Shown: positions 10,801 through 24,442 of the stretch, in pieces
Layout of the letters: every line of letters starts with the position of its first letter
Position numbering within the stretch: the stretch's first letter is position 1
Assembly: GCF_048544455.1 (NCBI RefSeq)
Contig: NC_133537.1
Location: forward strand, 307,247,738 to 307,311,737
Source: Silene latifolia
Lineage: Eukaryota; Streptophyta; Magnoliopsida; Caryophyllales; Caryophyllaceae
DNA: 64,000 bases
Direction: 5' to 3'
The notes under the pieces: model-generated
Seen by the model: only the letters and a program-made list of their open reading frames with translations
Told to the model about the DNA's origin: nothing
The model's database searches: none
Position numbers and translations under genes: made by a program

Positions 10801-13800
10801 ATGACAACGTCCAAAGAACGTATGGTCAAGATTTTTGGTTTTGAAGTTCCTGCACCAGGAGGATCAAATGAAGGTAATTTCTTTATTCTATTTGCCTCTA
10901 TAAACTTAGTCATTTTATTATATTTAAATGCTTTTTCTTTACTTTATTTGCTGATGTGTAGTAGTGTGTTACTAATGTTAAACAACATGACTCGCATCCT
11001 TTAGGTTCAAAGCCAACTTTAAGAATTTTTTTAACATGATATCTAGTTTGAAATTTTGATTTAAGTTGATTGTTTTTTATGAATTAATTAGAGGTTATCT
11101 TAATTATCTTTTTGGTGAAAAAAGAGTCGAAATTTTTAGATCTGGTTGATAATTTAGGAGATGTTTCATCCATGGTATTAAATCTCGGTTTGCGATTTGA
11201 TCTCACAATCAGTTGTCGCGGCCACATCTCAACAGAAGTGCTAAAGGTGCAGCCGACCCGTGGTAACGCATAGAAATGTATTTGCAGTAACCTTGAAAAA
11301 CCTTGATAACTCAATCGCGATGTGATATCGCTGTCATGATATTAAATGTAGGACACCACAAAGAATATCGATCGAGTCACGAGGTTTTGAACGCCGCCAG
11401 TGTTAGAGGCGTTATCAATCGTATTTATGGTGCTGCAACAACAAGCATGTCTCAACAAAGATTTAATACGATTGTCACATTCGGTATCTAGTCGGTTTCA
11501 TTATTGAAATTAATTTTAAATAAAATTTCTTGTAGATCTACATAAAGAGTTTTGAACCTATCACACACTTATTCAATCTTTATTATGTTTCATTTTATAC
11601 CATGGTACTCACGTCCATAATTGTGTTAGTTATGGCAGTCTAATCTTGAAAATGGGGCAAATATCACATTAGAAAGAATACCGTAAAATTTGGTCATGAT
11701 GATCTTTGAAACCCTTACAAAACAATTATGATTCAATGTCTAGCGTTCATTTAATACCATGTTACCATCTTCATTAGAAAAATAATATTTGCAAAGAGGA
11801 AATTCCCAATCACGATAAATTTTTTTTAATAGTTCTTGCTTAAGACGAAGTTTCCGTTTTATCTATAAAACGGGTCCAAATACTAGTATATGGTGATATA
11901 AATAAAAAAATTTTGACATTTCCTAGGTAACTTGTCATGCTATTTAATATAACTTTGATCTGTCTAAGGTTTAAAACGAAAATTTCCATCTTTAACAAGA
12001 ATTTGTGATTTTTTTTAGGGTTTTTCTATAAGGTAACCCTCAGTTTTTTCGATTTAACCCTCTATTTAATTAAACTTCTAGTGGTAACCTTGTACTCTAT
12101 ATAAACTAATGAGCATGTCCTTAATTTTGCAATCCGTCAAATTTGGCTGTTAACTTGATGATGTAGCTGTTAACTTGGTGACATGGACCTTTCTTGGCTT
12201 ATTATTTGACGAATTCCTATACATCAATTTTCCTTCATTTCTTTTACTCCTCCTTCCTCTTGTTAACCATGAAAAGATGAAAACAATATGTCAGTGATGT
12301 TATCTTACACAAGTAATTCTTCAGTTCAAAACCAACGACTTTCTAATGCTACAGTTGCTTACTAATACAACCAGTGATTTGGTTCCTTTATCCTTTTCTT
12401 TGGTTGTTGTCGATTGATTAAGATCATTCTTCATCATGATGTCATAAAAAGTTATTCACTCAAATTTCCCAGTACTTCCAGCCTCCCAAGCATCAAACAA
12501 CAATTTCCCACAAAACCAGCAACCTACAATGCTACCACGTTTATCCTTCCAACTATACAACTGTAACCCCATTTCGCTCAGATTCAAACCAAAGGACCGA
12601 GAACATTGTGTATGCTTCTATAATCAACCAATTCAGCATTTTTTGAAAGATACCAATCATAACTAGATTCCGAAATCTAGTTAATTTCACATGAAACTAA
12701 CACCAACGATAAAAATCTCATTCACGGGCAGCAAAAAAAGCCATCATAGCTAGGCAGCAGAAAACTGCAGTCATTACTCATGTTAAAGAAAAAAGATGGC
12801 TTTTTTTTTTGCTGCATGTGATGATCCTCTTTTCATTTCATCTGTTTTGTTTGTCTGTTTGGGAAATAAATGGAACAAAAAAATTGATGTAAAAGAAGTG
12901 CAGGGCAATTAAAGTGGAGGGAATTTAAAAGGAGGAAGGAGTAAAAGAAATGGAGGAAATTGAAAATAAGAAGCCAAAAATGGTCAATGTCACCAAGTTT
13001 AATAGCCACATCACCAAGTTAACAGTCAAATTTGACGGATTGCAAAGTTGACGTCATGCTCATTAGTTTATATAGAGTATAGGGTTACCACTAGAAGTTT
13101 AATTAAATAGAGGGTTAACTTATAGAAATCGGAAAAAGTGAGGGTTACCTTATAGAAAAATCCTTTTTTTTATAATGAATTATCTATGTTGTAACACCAT
13201 CCATCTGAACGATTTTTATAATAATGTTAATATTTTACTATGTATGGAGTAACATTCATATATTTTTCTTTGCTAGTGACTTCCTTATATACTTTTTTTT
13301 GCTTTGAACTGCCTCTAAGAAATAAAACAAGGTCAGCGTGCGTTGTATCCTCTTGTCGTTTTGAATTCAACATGGTACCCTTCATTTTCTAAAAATATTT
13401 GGTACCCCTAAACTTGATGAACATCTCCTAAGTACCCAAAAAGCTCTACTTTTCCTCTTTCAACTGTTTGGTTTTTGCACTTTTTGCTAATCTTTTGCAA
13501 TAATTAGTCATACCATTAATATAAATATTGTTAACTCAATTGTAAACATATTTTCTTTACAAAATTGAACTTAAAAAATCAATTTTTTGTGGTTTTAGTA
13601 TTTTAAGAATTATTTTTTAAGTTTAAGGGTACCAGTAATGTTTTTAAAAAATAAGGGAACTATATAGACTTAAGAATTATTTACTAAGTTTAAGGGTACC
13701 AGTAATGTTTTTAAAAAACGAGGAAACTACATAGAAATCCAAAAAAACACGGAGTTACCACGTAGAAAAATCCAATAAAATGCGACATATGTTGTGATGA

Positions 13801-15588
13801 TAATATCAAAAACATGCGACATATGTTGTGATGATAATATCAAAAACAACAACAAATCACTAGTTGAGGTCACGATCCGTATATAAATATTGGACATCAC
13901 ACATTTATTTATCTCATTTATACATGTTGAAAGTTGTTCATACAAGGAGGTAAGATAGTAATAGTGATAATATTAGATTACACTTAGATGTTCTATTATG
14001 AAGTAGCAAATGTGATAATATATACACATATAGGAATCATTGGTTATCTCTCAATAAATTTGGATTTCATAAACATTATCATTTGCATAAATGAGAAGGA
14101 CTTGATATGAATCCAAGTAAAAGAAAGAAGAAATTATCAGGTTGAAAAACTTATATAAAAACGTATTTACTTGAAGAAACAAATTCTCATACATGATACT
14201 TTTCTTGGTTCGACAGACAAGCGAAATGAGATAATAGCACCTTCTACAATCCAGATTTGTCATTTCGACGAGGAAGAACTGGCAGGAATAGACGTAACAA
14301 AAAGAGGCCTCGACTTCATTGAAGTCGATTGCGGATGTACAGACCAACGATATGGGGACTCGGTCGGTAAACTCAGAATTTATACTGACGGCAAACTGGA
14401 GGTAACTTGTTCCTGCTACCCTGGTTGCAAATTAGGTATGAGCTACATATCCACCTCTATTTTACATCTTTTACGAATGCAAACCTAGTGTAGTGGTGAC
14501 CGACGATGGGTCGGATCAGGTGAAGTCGAGATTGTTTTGATGTGAATTTTATTTTATTTGCAGTGAATGTACACCCAATGTTGTTCGAGAAACATGCGAG
14601 AACAATAGGGGTAGGTAGATGGAAGTCTAATGTATGGGTTCGAGTTCAAGGATTGAAAACATCGTTGCAAAAAACTAATCTCCTCAAGTACTTTTTGGGT
14701 GTGCACCCAAAACGTAATAACGCTCGACGTGGTTTTGTCCACCAAGATGAGTTCATGACTTGCACTAAATGTGGTAAGGTGCGTCGTTTCGAACGTCGAA
14801 ACCAACACCAATGTTGGGTTTACCATCAGGCTTATTTAGCTCGGAATCAGTGGACTTGCTTGCATTATCCTCGTAATAGGTATGTGTTGTTCTCTTTAAC
14901 TACGCGTTCTGTGATATGTATTCATCAAATTAAATGAAAAATCATGGTTGCGCAATTGCCTTATTTGGCTTATTATAAAAATGGAGTTTTTCATATTAGA
15001 GAAATCGTCTTGTTTAGCAGGAATTGAAATTTACATATATATTGTTTTAGTAATCTTCTTTGGTTGAAGAGGATTTCAGGACATGCATGATGTCTAAGTA
15101 AGAAACTATTTTTAATTTAAGGGAATTAAAATATTTCAAGAGACTTTAATTAGTATGTTTTTATGTCAACTTAATGTGTTACTCTAAGAAATGACGTAAC
15201 AACATGATATATACCTCAATTAAATATGGTAATACTAAGAGTGTAATACCACTAGAATAACACATACTCAATTTCTTTTCACTTCCCACGTGAATTAAAA
15301 ATTTTACATTTTTCTTAAATGGCCACTTATTTTAGCTGCTTTTGTGAATCTCGTATTCCAAGGATATCTAACACAGAACTAATGTGGATTAGGATGAACT
15401 GCGACATGAGGGATGAAAGGGAAGCAAAGAAAAATGCGAGGAAATGCCCTAGGAATAAGAATAATGGAGGAAGTTGTTTGGGTTGCACAAAGTGTGTATG
15501 CTTTGGTTGCACCATGTGCCGTTTTGAAGACTGCCCTTGCCGTACTTGTGTTGACTACGTCATGAATGCACCAGGTTCTTCATCTTAG
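10801..15588 (+). CDS. ULT: ULTRAPETALA-like SAND-domain transcriptional regulator
   Basis: ULTRAPETALA proteins are nuclear trithorax-group-like regulators that limit floral and shoot meristem size and oppose Polycomb repression. Four exons join in phase with GT...AG introns: 10801-10873, 14217-14435, 14564-14879 and 15393-15588 (804 nt, 267 aa; Arabidopsis ULT1 is 237). Residues 58-72 (DFIEVDCGCTDQRYGD) and CSCYPGC match the SAND-like region. FEKHARTIG and WKSNVWVRV follow. The third exon has a CTKCGKVRRF motif. The last exon gives the cysteine-rich tail CVCFGCTMCRFEDCPCRTC (residues 237-255). Assignment from exons 2-4 is strong. Exon 1 (24 aa, MTTSKERMVKIFGFEVPAP...) is chosen by phase and a good donor but does not resemble ULT; an alternative start lies just upstream of exon 2. 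Intron 1 is 3,343 bp and holds a MITE. Confidence 0.85.
12018..13163. mobile_element. Mutator-like MITE (1,146 bp) in ULT intron 1
   Basis: Long terminal inverted repeats of roughly 200 bp or more begin GGGTTTTTCTATAAGGTAAC on the left and end with the complement of GGATTTTTCTATAAGGTAAC on the right. The element is flanked by a perfect 9-bp duplication TTTTTTTTA (12009-12017 and 13164-13172), the Mutator signature, although the low complexity of that site weakens it a little. No transposase ORF is present, so it is non-autonomous. The centre contains an A/T-rich, non-coding core. Confidence 0.85.
13366..13775. repeat. Degraded MITE-like inverted repeat
   Basis: The left end (ggtacccttcattttctaaaaat...ggtacccctaaacttga) and the complement of the right end (gtagtttcctcgttttttaaaaacat...ggtacccttaaactta) are imperfect inverted repeats. 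The extreme right, read in complement, begins ggatttttctacgtggtaac, like the MITE at 12018. A direct duplication (ttaagggtaccagtaatg) occurs near 13620 and 13690. No clear target duplication was found. Confidence 0.45.
13781..13848. repeat. 34-bp tandem duplication
   Basis: Two identical 34-bp units beginning tgcgacatatgttgtgatga lie head to tail in ULT intron 1. Confidence 0.9.
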
Positions 15589-16857
15589 AGGATTAAGTGA
15601 ATTCATTTCACGTGCCATACATGCTAAGAGCTCCCTTAAACAATCCAAAATTTAAACTTTATTTCTTTAATAATGCTATTTCCAAACTTTTATAAAGTAT
15701 TTATTTGAAATTTTATCTGTTAGAGTTCTAAATTTATAATATCTTGCGAGGATATTGCTTGGAGGGTTAATGGGTTACCTTCCTATAAGACATCTTATAA
15801 TTTTTCAGTTTTGTTTTTAGATTAATTGATAAATTAATTTTTTTGTGGTATTAAGATCTTATTTACTTGGTTGAGATTAGATTGGTTAATGCCATGATGT
15901 GATGTCCATGCGGAGTTTGTCCAGCCATTTACGTTAGGAACATAAAAGGCTAATAAAAGTTTTTAGTATGGTGTTATTGATTAGGAGGAATTCAGGTTAA
16001 CGAAAACAGAGAATAACGTCACGTTATCAAAGTAACTATGGTTAGATTTGCAGGGACTCCGTCGTCAGAACATATCTTTAAGGTTAGGGAACATGCAGAT
16101 ATGCAATAATGCATGTACGGAGTAGAACATATATTTTACCAGTAGTTATTCAAAACGGAGATTAAGAAGCTCAATGTGAGTTGAAAGTCAAACTCGTGGA
16201 TTTAGCAGTTGCTTGTAGAGAACACATCTAGAATAATTTAAATGTGACCACCAACATGAAAAGAAAAAAAAAGGTAGACGTCATAGACCCATGTCCGACA
16301 CCTGTAGAGGCTGTAGTTGAGTATGAGTAACATTCGGTCAGGCCACTGACTTTATGCAAATATGCTCTGGAAGATTGGAGTGGGTTTTCTCTACTTGTAT
16401 GCTTATTTCGAGAAGCAAACGGCCGCTCTGGAACACGGGTCTAGTCCGAATGTTCACTCAGGTTATGCGGGTCTCAAGCTTTCGCCCAATGGTGCAATAG
16501 TGTGCCACACTCATCAACATACAGGGAAAGTAGATGGAAATACATGCATTTAGGTAGCCTAGTTCAGAAGCCTGAATCCAGAAGTTACACAATTGAAAAT
16601 AGCATAAGAATATTTACTTCAGTGCCCTTAGGTATTGGAAATCTACCATACTCAAGTGAACACTTCGAGAGCCGAATGCATAAAATCATTGATTTCTTTC
16701 GAACAGGCTCAATTAATAACACGCTAGGCACTACTTGAGCAACGGCCAAATCCAACAGTTCTCACCGAAACAATTTTGATCACAACTTTCAGACCCAATA
16801 TGGTGTGGTTTTTAAGGACTGGAGATTCTATGTTTGGAGTCTTCAAACTACAAAATA

Positions 16858-16900
<43 letters not shown>

Positions 16901-19900
16901 AAGGGTTACGTTAATGACTAACACGTACTTGGTGTCCTCGAGTGTCGATGTCAGGAACAGCAGAGACATGTCAGCTAAGTTGAATGTCTTATAATTAACA
17001 GGAGAATCATATTCACGACCATTCTAAGTATGGTTACATGATTAGAAAAGGGATCCTCGTCAGCCTTTCTTTAAATAAGTCCGGGAGGCATATGGCCAGA
17101 ATCTAATTAATCAAAACCATCAATGGTATTAAATCGAGGTGACAACACTGAAAGATCCCAAAATTTCTGTAATACAGAGTATATGGCATGAGACGCAAAA
17201 ACAATATAACATGTGCAAGTTTACTAAGTGAAATCAACATTACTCCGTTTCAGACTTGAGTGTTTTCCTCAGAACCCAAAAGAATAATTATAATAACAAG
17301 AGAAGCATTGGTCCGAAAATAATTTGTTGCACGGCCATATGAATTCTCTAAACCCAAAAAAGGGGAAATTTTCTCCTTTGGTCCAATGAGGTTTCCTGAC
17401 ATGCAGCTAACTCCCTCGACCAAAGGTCTGAATTGTTTCACTTTCGTGAACATTGTTGAAATTTCATCTAAATTGCCAATGTCTATTTCGAGTCATTAAG
17501 GTTAACCTTCACAGAAATCTATACACAATTGTTCCATTAAGCATTACAATATTACACTCCATGTCATTAAGGTAGTAACAAGTACCTCAATCCAGGAAGA
17601 ACTCCGCGCTGCAAGATCACTGGGACTGGTTGCTTTCCATAGCTCAACTTTCACTCGATATAAAAATGATAAATGCCAACTACCAAGCAATAATGAAGGC
17701 AAGGGATTGACCATTATCATTTACACCATTACTTGCCAGTTTATTTCTTTCAGTAACCTATCCAACAAGATACAGATACATGTTAACCTCAAAACGTGAG
17801 CAGGGCCCAACAAACAGGCTAAAGTGCACATACTTAGAACACAAGTAAATCTTCAGCAATCAGGACGAAATCCAAGCGGTAGCATTTCAGAGAAAACCTT
17901 CAATCCAAGTGTCCTTCCATCATTTACAGCAAGACTCATAATCATGACATTGATTAATATAACATCATTCGATAGCACAGAATCAAAAACCTCAAATACT
18001 CAGCCTAACCTTATATCAATCATAGCATTTACCATACATAGGTTGGACTACAGAATATTTTCTTGTCTCGAAAATTCAAGTACACATGATCTATATAACA
18101 AGATAATCATAGTCTATTGAAAAGTCTAGAAGACTCCACTCCTCGCTACAGCCACATTGAAGTAATGAACATAGGCACCAACCAGAACAGCTCCATGCTA
18201 CCACCATTACTTTGCCTGTTTTCCGTACATATAAGAAAGCACAGTGTTTACCAAATACCAGTACATCTAACAAGATAATCATGCTTGCAATGTATGTAAA
18301 CAGTTCCCCACTCATACGTTTAATTATGCCCTTACAGAACACCAACCATGGTGGTTTTATCGGGTATTGCCGTCCTCGGAACCGCCTGAAAGAACAGCTT
18401 GCTATGGTAGGCCTAACTATACTGAACTCTTCTCAGACATATTAAGAAACAAATGATTGAGATGAGTTCTAAGTAGGATCAAATCCAGTAAAAGATTGTG
18501 TTGAGTACTTGAGTTATTGACAAAACCATGCAATAATTAAATAGAAACAGTTCCAAAAGTTCTTGTTATAGACTCCCTTCATTACAAAATTGGAAGTACT
18601 AGCATTATCAAGAAACAAAGGATCTTTATTTGAACCCTTCCATTTACTTATATAACTCGCTTCACACCCTTCACCCCCATAAACATAACGAAACTTCACT
18701 TTCTTTTCTCCCACTGAGACTAAAACATGCAGATAAAATACACATTACATTTACAATACAGGGATAAATCTGCACAAGTTTAGCAATCATTTTAGGGTTT
18801 CACTTGTCTGAACCTAGGATAAAGCATATGAACCAGAAATTGAAACCTTCCTGGGAATGCATTTTCAACTCCAGTTTACTGTTTTGGATTTATAAGACCA
18901 GGACGTGGTGGTGGTGATTACGGGTGGGAAACTGTTGTCTGTAGATTTATCAAGATTAACGGAAATGGGAGTGGAAGGTATGTATGGTGAAAGTAAATGG
19001 CATAAAAATTAAGTTCAACTATGATATGATCAGGGTAATGCGGAACCAGATAGAATGTAAAATGTGACAGGAGTAAATAAGAGTAATATTGGGGAAAAGA
19101 TAGCCATTCCGGTAATCATAGAATCCTCACTACACCACTCAGCTAACCTTCTATGAAAAAAACGCTGAGATCTCAACACTCTAAAAAAGGAACCACGATT
19201 CCTCAACCCAAAAATGAAACTCTCAAACTTCCAATCCACTTGTTACCCACAATTCATACAGACAACTAGACAAGGAACAAAGGTCACACACACACACACA
19301 CACAAGGAAATTGTGCCCATCTCACAACTGATATAAAGAATAGGTAGGAGATTTTAAAAAAAAATAAACATGTGATTGGTCTGTTTCCCTATTCAAGAAC
19401 AATAATGTAAAACCAATATTACTTTGAGAGTCCGGTTAAATTTTTTACTTACAGTTGATCAATTATTCAGCACCCATCAATGATTTTAATAAATGGAATC
19501 AAGTTTCCGTACCACACTGATATCTCAGTTTTGTAACTAATATTCTGGAATAAGTAACTTAATGAAACAGCCCAAGCTGAAAGGTAAATTAAAATTCTCA
19601 TGTATACCAATTGCCTTGTTAACAACTGAGAACGAAATCAAGTAGAAAAGTGCAATATCAGCAAAGCATAAGGTAGGGAAAAGTAAACATTTCTAACAGC
19701 ATACCTTTTAGTAGCAGGAGTTGACACGGTCATCCATTGTGGCGCTTGATGGATTTTTGACATGAAAGGGGGGCAAAGACCTGTAATGCTCTACATATGA
19801 CTAACAAAACTTCATATTATATACAAAATATTTAAACCCAAATTAGATAAATCTGGCCTGTACCAGATCATAAGCCAACTGTCTAGTTGGAACCTGCAAT

Positions 19901-20763
19901 ACACCGTCAACTGTTATATATCCTGCTAATCATACTCTGTATTTCACAATGGATTAAACCAGATAATTATTTGGCTGCAATCTAAGTTTAAACACTTGAA
20001 CATGCATAAAATTTCAGTCCTTAAATTACAGTTTTAAAAATCAGGTATTTTAAATCCCTTACTCTCCCTCCCTTTCTTTTCCCTCCAAATAACTCAATCC
20101 AAACACACCCTAAGACTTATAGCATATGCTCATACAATAGCCTCTGCAATGACAGTCTCATGCTAATACTATGCGAGACCAACCCATTTAACAATACACT
20201 CCACCCACTTAACCACCAATTCGAAAAGTAACTACCCCATTTTGATTCTCATGTAGGTCATTCTCATGAGTTGTGATGCTCGTTTCGAATGAGAATTTGC
20301 AATGCTAATCTCAGCAAGTAGTAGCAGTGCAGCATTAAGATTTCAGAAGCTTGTGATATACATACGATTGCTTGTGACAATCGTCTGCAAGTATTTATCC
20401 GTCTCAGAAAGAATTTCTAGTGTACAAAAACTTTACATTTGCTGGCTAAAAGCCTGAATACAGCCAAATCTGAGAATGTAGTCTCAGAATCAGTACATAC
20501 CACTACCACAACCGTGCATTACTTCCTCACTCCCTCTACGGCTATAGCTACCATTCTAACACTAACCTATTTAATGCCACCTTAGTTTCCAGCTACCCGA
20601 ATAACATGCAACGATTTCTTCAAGGGCTAACAATCTTGTCAGCTACTTATATGCCTGAACTTGTCCGAAGCAGCACAAAACAAAAAAAATCAACTGCTGC
20701 TCCATGTAAACTACATGATCTAGAAACATGAGAACCTAGCAATGTTAGAAGATACTAGAGTAC
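15589..20763. other. Convergent intergenic region between ULT and LDL2
   Basis: This is AT-rich DNA between the 3' ends of two convergent genes. It includes an A-run at about 16861-16895 and a (CA)n tract at about 19287-19307. Small ORFs here (for example 16362-16738 and 17824-18120) show no recognisable protein. A short minus-strand exon-like block at about 19705-19783 has AG and GT borders and could be untranslated exon, but this is weak. No RNA gene was recognised. Confidence 0.5.
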
Positions 20764-23446
20764 TCATATGATGCATTGAGTTCCTGCTCCCAAACGTTGT
20801 CTTCCCCTACCCCTTCGCGCAATAGATAGGCCAGTAATCACAGAGTTGCCCAGTGTACCCAAAGCACTTGATCCCATGAGTTTCACACCAAGATTCTTAA
20901 ACAAAAAAGACATTCTATCTCGGTCGCTTCCATTTACTTGTTGAAGCTGTTCAACCATTTCACGAGATACAATTGCATATAGCTGCAGAGGCAGGCAACT
21001 GTGCTCGGGACATTTTACCCCCCGATCAACCAAGCTACTGCATCCACTACAGAGTTCACTACTTAGGTCATCAAAGGAAACTCTTAAAAGCCCTAGTGAT
21101 CTTCGATCTTCTGTGAAAGGATCGAGTACAAATATGAACTTTCCAAGTACTAGGTCAGGCCTTCTAAAAAGATCAACGAGGGTATCAAAGATTGGTCCAG
21201 GAGCTTTTTGACCACATTTCCTTCCATTTAGCTGTTGAGTCCTGGTTGTTCGATAAATGTGACCGGCTTCTCGTAAGCCACTCAAAAAAGCACCGTGCAT
21301 CGTGGCTGGATATTTCCTGGTTGTCGCCTCCCCAGCAAAAAACAACCGGTTCCCCACATTTTCAGCCAGTATATCATAATCGAATCCAGTTGATCCTACC
21401 CGAACATGAGAATATGAACCATATGAAAGGGGATCATTGCCCCACCTTGTACACGCTGTCTGTATGGGATTAGGTACATCAACACCTTTAGGATTGTATA
21501 TACCTACACAAGACCGAAAAAATAACAGACTAAGACGCCTATAAATCAGACAGCAAAAAAAGCATCTGTAGGAAGAACGGGGAAAAAAACAAAAAAAGTA
21601 TCATGTCAGGTGTCTCAAGGCTAAAAACTATACTTCGTTATCCCTTCGTATTTTTTAATCTAAGTTGTTCTCAAATTTCAGGACACTCACTTAAATTTCA
21701 GCCTCTCAAAATATAAGAGTAAATATAATGAAATGCACTGTATACTCTTACGAAGCATTTTTTTGTACAAAGACAATAATACAAGGTGCAATGTTTCTTC
21801 TCATAACACAGTTTGGTTACATTGAAAATCAAATCACCGCTTTGAAAAAACAAAACTTCTATAAACACACCATGAAGACTGGAGAGTAACAATTTACCTC
21901 TGAGCACGTTTAGGACTCGATGCAACAGAACGGATGGGTCTGTTTGCTCAAAATCCTGGGCGGCTTCTCCAGCTACCAAAGCTACAAGTACTGCACCACC
22001 TGAAACAGTGTGGTAGCCATAGAAAAGAAAAAACTCCCCTCGCTCATGGCTATGGTTGCTCAGACGACCAAAAGTGTCAAGCTCTTCCCCCCAAAAAACA
22101 GAAGGAAATACCATAGCAACTTTATTAAGTAAACCAAAGCCCAGCCTGTCGATGGCATCAAGCTTTCTTTTCGGCAATTCAGGTTCGAAGGTGATAGTCT
22201 TTCGCTTCAGCACACCAAGAGGTGCAGTGCACAAGACAATATCAGATTGAAATATCTGGTCTCCCGCTACCACTTCAACACCATCAATTCCATACCTTAT
22301 AGTGTGAACAGTCTTCTCATACAATATAGGAACTCCTTCACACAATGCTCTAATCAGCCTCCAATTTCCACCAGCAAGGAAGCAATGGTCACCACCCATT
22401 TCATATGGATCATCCTGATCCCAATAGGCACCGGAGAGCTCAGACAAACATCCGGCATTTGCATATTCCAAGTTTGCAAAATGCCAGTCAAGAAGTTCAC
22501 GCTCCTCCTTACTTTTGGCTACAGAATAAAGCTCCCGAAGTTTATCCAATATAGAACCCAAAGAAATATCATTTGCAAATCCACCCATAATTTTCCTCAA
22601 CTCAGTTACTTTATCCAACAAGCGATTAAATGTAAACTCAACACGAGAATCTACGTCTTTATCAATTTCAGTCCCATCTGGTTTGTACAATGGACATTTA
22701 TCTCTCACTTTATGTAACGGTATTGACAGTTGCCTAGCCAGAACTCCTAAAGGATTAGCATGAATGCCAGTAATGACACTTCCACCGAGCTCAACTGCAG
22801 CATACTTCCCATTGCTACCCATTTTCTGAGTGTACACTCTACCCCAGTGACGACTTCTTCCTTCTAGAACAATAACTTTGAAACCAAACGATAATAGCTG
22901 CCTAGCTGCAGCAAGACCTGCAAGTCCAGCGCCAATTATAACAACAGACCCTTCGGATGCCTCCTCGGGAATTTGAGAACTAAACGGCAATGAAACCCCA
23001 AAATTGATAAACCCATTATACAAAAGAAAGTCATAAGCAGCAGACATCAAATGTTCAACGTCACTACACACAGTTTCCCTTATTTGCGCCTTGGCAAGCC
23101 ACGCCCCAACATTAGCCCTCCATCTAGAAAGGATATGATTCCTCACAACAATGTAGTCATTCTGTTCTTTCCCACCTAGCTCACTCACAACGCCCGCCTT
23201 AATCTCTTCATCAAGCAAAGCGTCAATGGGAAAACCAAGTGACATGGCTAACATTGCCTCGATCTCAGTTTCCTTCTCAATGGCTTCCATAGTCCTGTGT
23301 TTTTTCTTCAAGGGCCCACCCAAATGCCTCTCTATAAATTCATCCATCAACTTCTCATCATAGTTTTTCAAACTAACTTTCCTCCTCAATGATCTCTTCG
23401 GAATAACCCCGTCCGAAGCTGGGGCCGAACCATTTGGGGTCTCCAT
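20764..23446 (-). CDS. LDL2: LSD1-like histone demethylase, LDL2 type
   Basis: LSD1-family enzymes are FAD-dependent nuclear amine oxidases that remove methyl groups from mono- and dimethylated H3K4; plant members affect flowering time and gene silencing. Two exons (23446-21898 and 21503-20764) join in phase through a GT...AG intron, giving 762 aa; Arabidopsis LDL2 has 746. A basic N-terminus (KRSLRRKVSLKNYDE) precedes a SWIRM domain (about 65-160; AMLAMSLGFPIDALL, KEQNDYIVVRNHI). The amine oxidase domain follows, with FAD motif GAGLAGLAA (172-180) and acidic E195. Conserved DQDDPYEMGGDHCFL and LGFGLLNKVAM, which contains the family's active-site lysine, are present. FFAGEATTRKYPATMHGAFL lies in exon 2. 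The usual RPGGR near the FAD site reads RHWGR (199-203), which is unusual. The start follows family N-termini. LDL2 similarity is strong along the whole length. Confidence 0.93.
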
Positions 23447-24442
23447 ACTGTCACTTCCCCCAGCTCTAACTCAAACAACACACAATCCAAACAATACAAC
23501 AAATCTTACAACTTAATTAACTCAAACCCATTATTGCACTACAATAAACCATCACTTCTTCAATCAATCAGTACTATTTCATAACCATTAACAACAAAAG
23601 CCAAGTTTTTTCCTAGAATATGCATCTACAAATTTACACAAGAATAGAAAAAATCAACAAAGTAAGAAAATGGCAGTCATTAATTCACAAAATAACATCT
23701 GGGCATACCTTCAAATAGTCAGTAAATTCAGAATCTAGGTCATTAGAGAGATTTAAGAACAAAGATAAAATGGTTATTTTTGGCGGGTAATTGTGCGAAA
23801 ATTAAGGTATTATTGGGTAATTAACAAAAGAAATGGATTTAATGAAATGGGTATTAGAGATTGAATCTCTTAAAAAAATGGAGTTAATTTGTTGGGAGAT
23901 TAGAAGGATTGAAATTAGGGTTCTTGGTTGCTAATTAAATGATTAGTTGGTGGTAGTAGAGATGTGAAAAGGAGGGAAAGGGGGAACTTATTTTAGTTTT
24001 GCATCGAAGTGTGTGAGTCGTATGACACAAAAGGAGGTGGAAAAAAATTGGAAAATTTGAGTGGAGGGAAGTGGGACAGTTTTTAGTGGGTCCATATTCT
24101 ATTTATTTGTTCACATTATTGAGTAGGTTACCCAAACCTCTCCCTAACCAACAAACTATGCTACTACTATTTTAGTTTTGGTAAATGGGTTAATAATATT
24201 TGTGCAAGTCAGGGTAATTCAGGTCGGGTTAGTTGATATTATTGGAGTAGTTGTTAAGTTATTTGGGATAATTTAGTATGCGATGATATATATTTGGGTC
24301 AAATAGAATAGAGTCGGTTGCTGGTTAAATTGTGTCGTTTGTTTGGTCGCAAGTCAGGTTATTAGGTTCATCAATTGAATTGATTTTGACGTATCTAACT
24401 ACTACCAGTTATTTGATCCGAGTCCTTCCGAATGGTATATAT
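23447..24442. other. Upstream region of LDL2 and flank of element A
   Basis: This holds the LDL2 promoter and 5' untranslated region. A possible 5'UTR splice junction lies near 23709, where a minus-strand donor-like motif occurs. No further gene was seen before the LTR at 24443. Confidence 0.4.

Noticed and set aside
16362-16738. Protein-coding gene between ULT and LDL2
   Set aside because: Two short overlapping ORFs without recognisable similarity, splice pattern or start context.
24438-24442. TATAT as target duplication of element A
   Set aside because: The right LTR is followed by internal sequence, so the other copy cannot be in this window.
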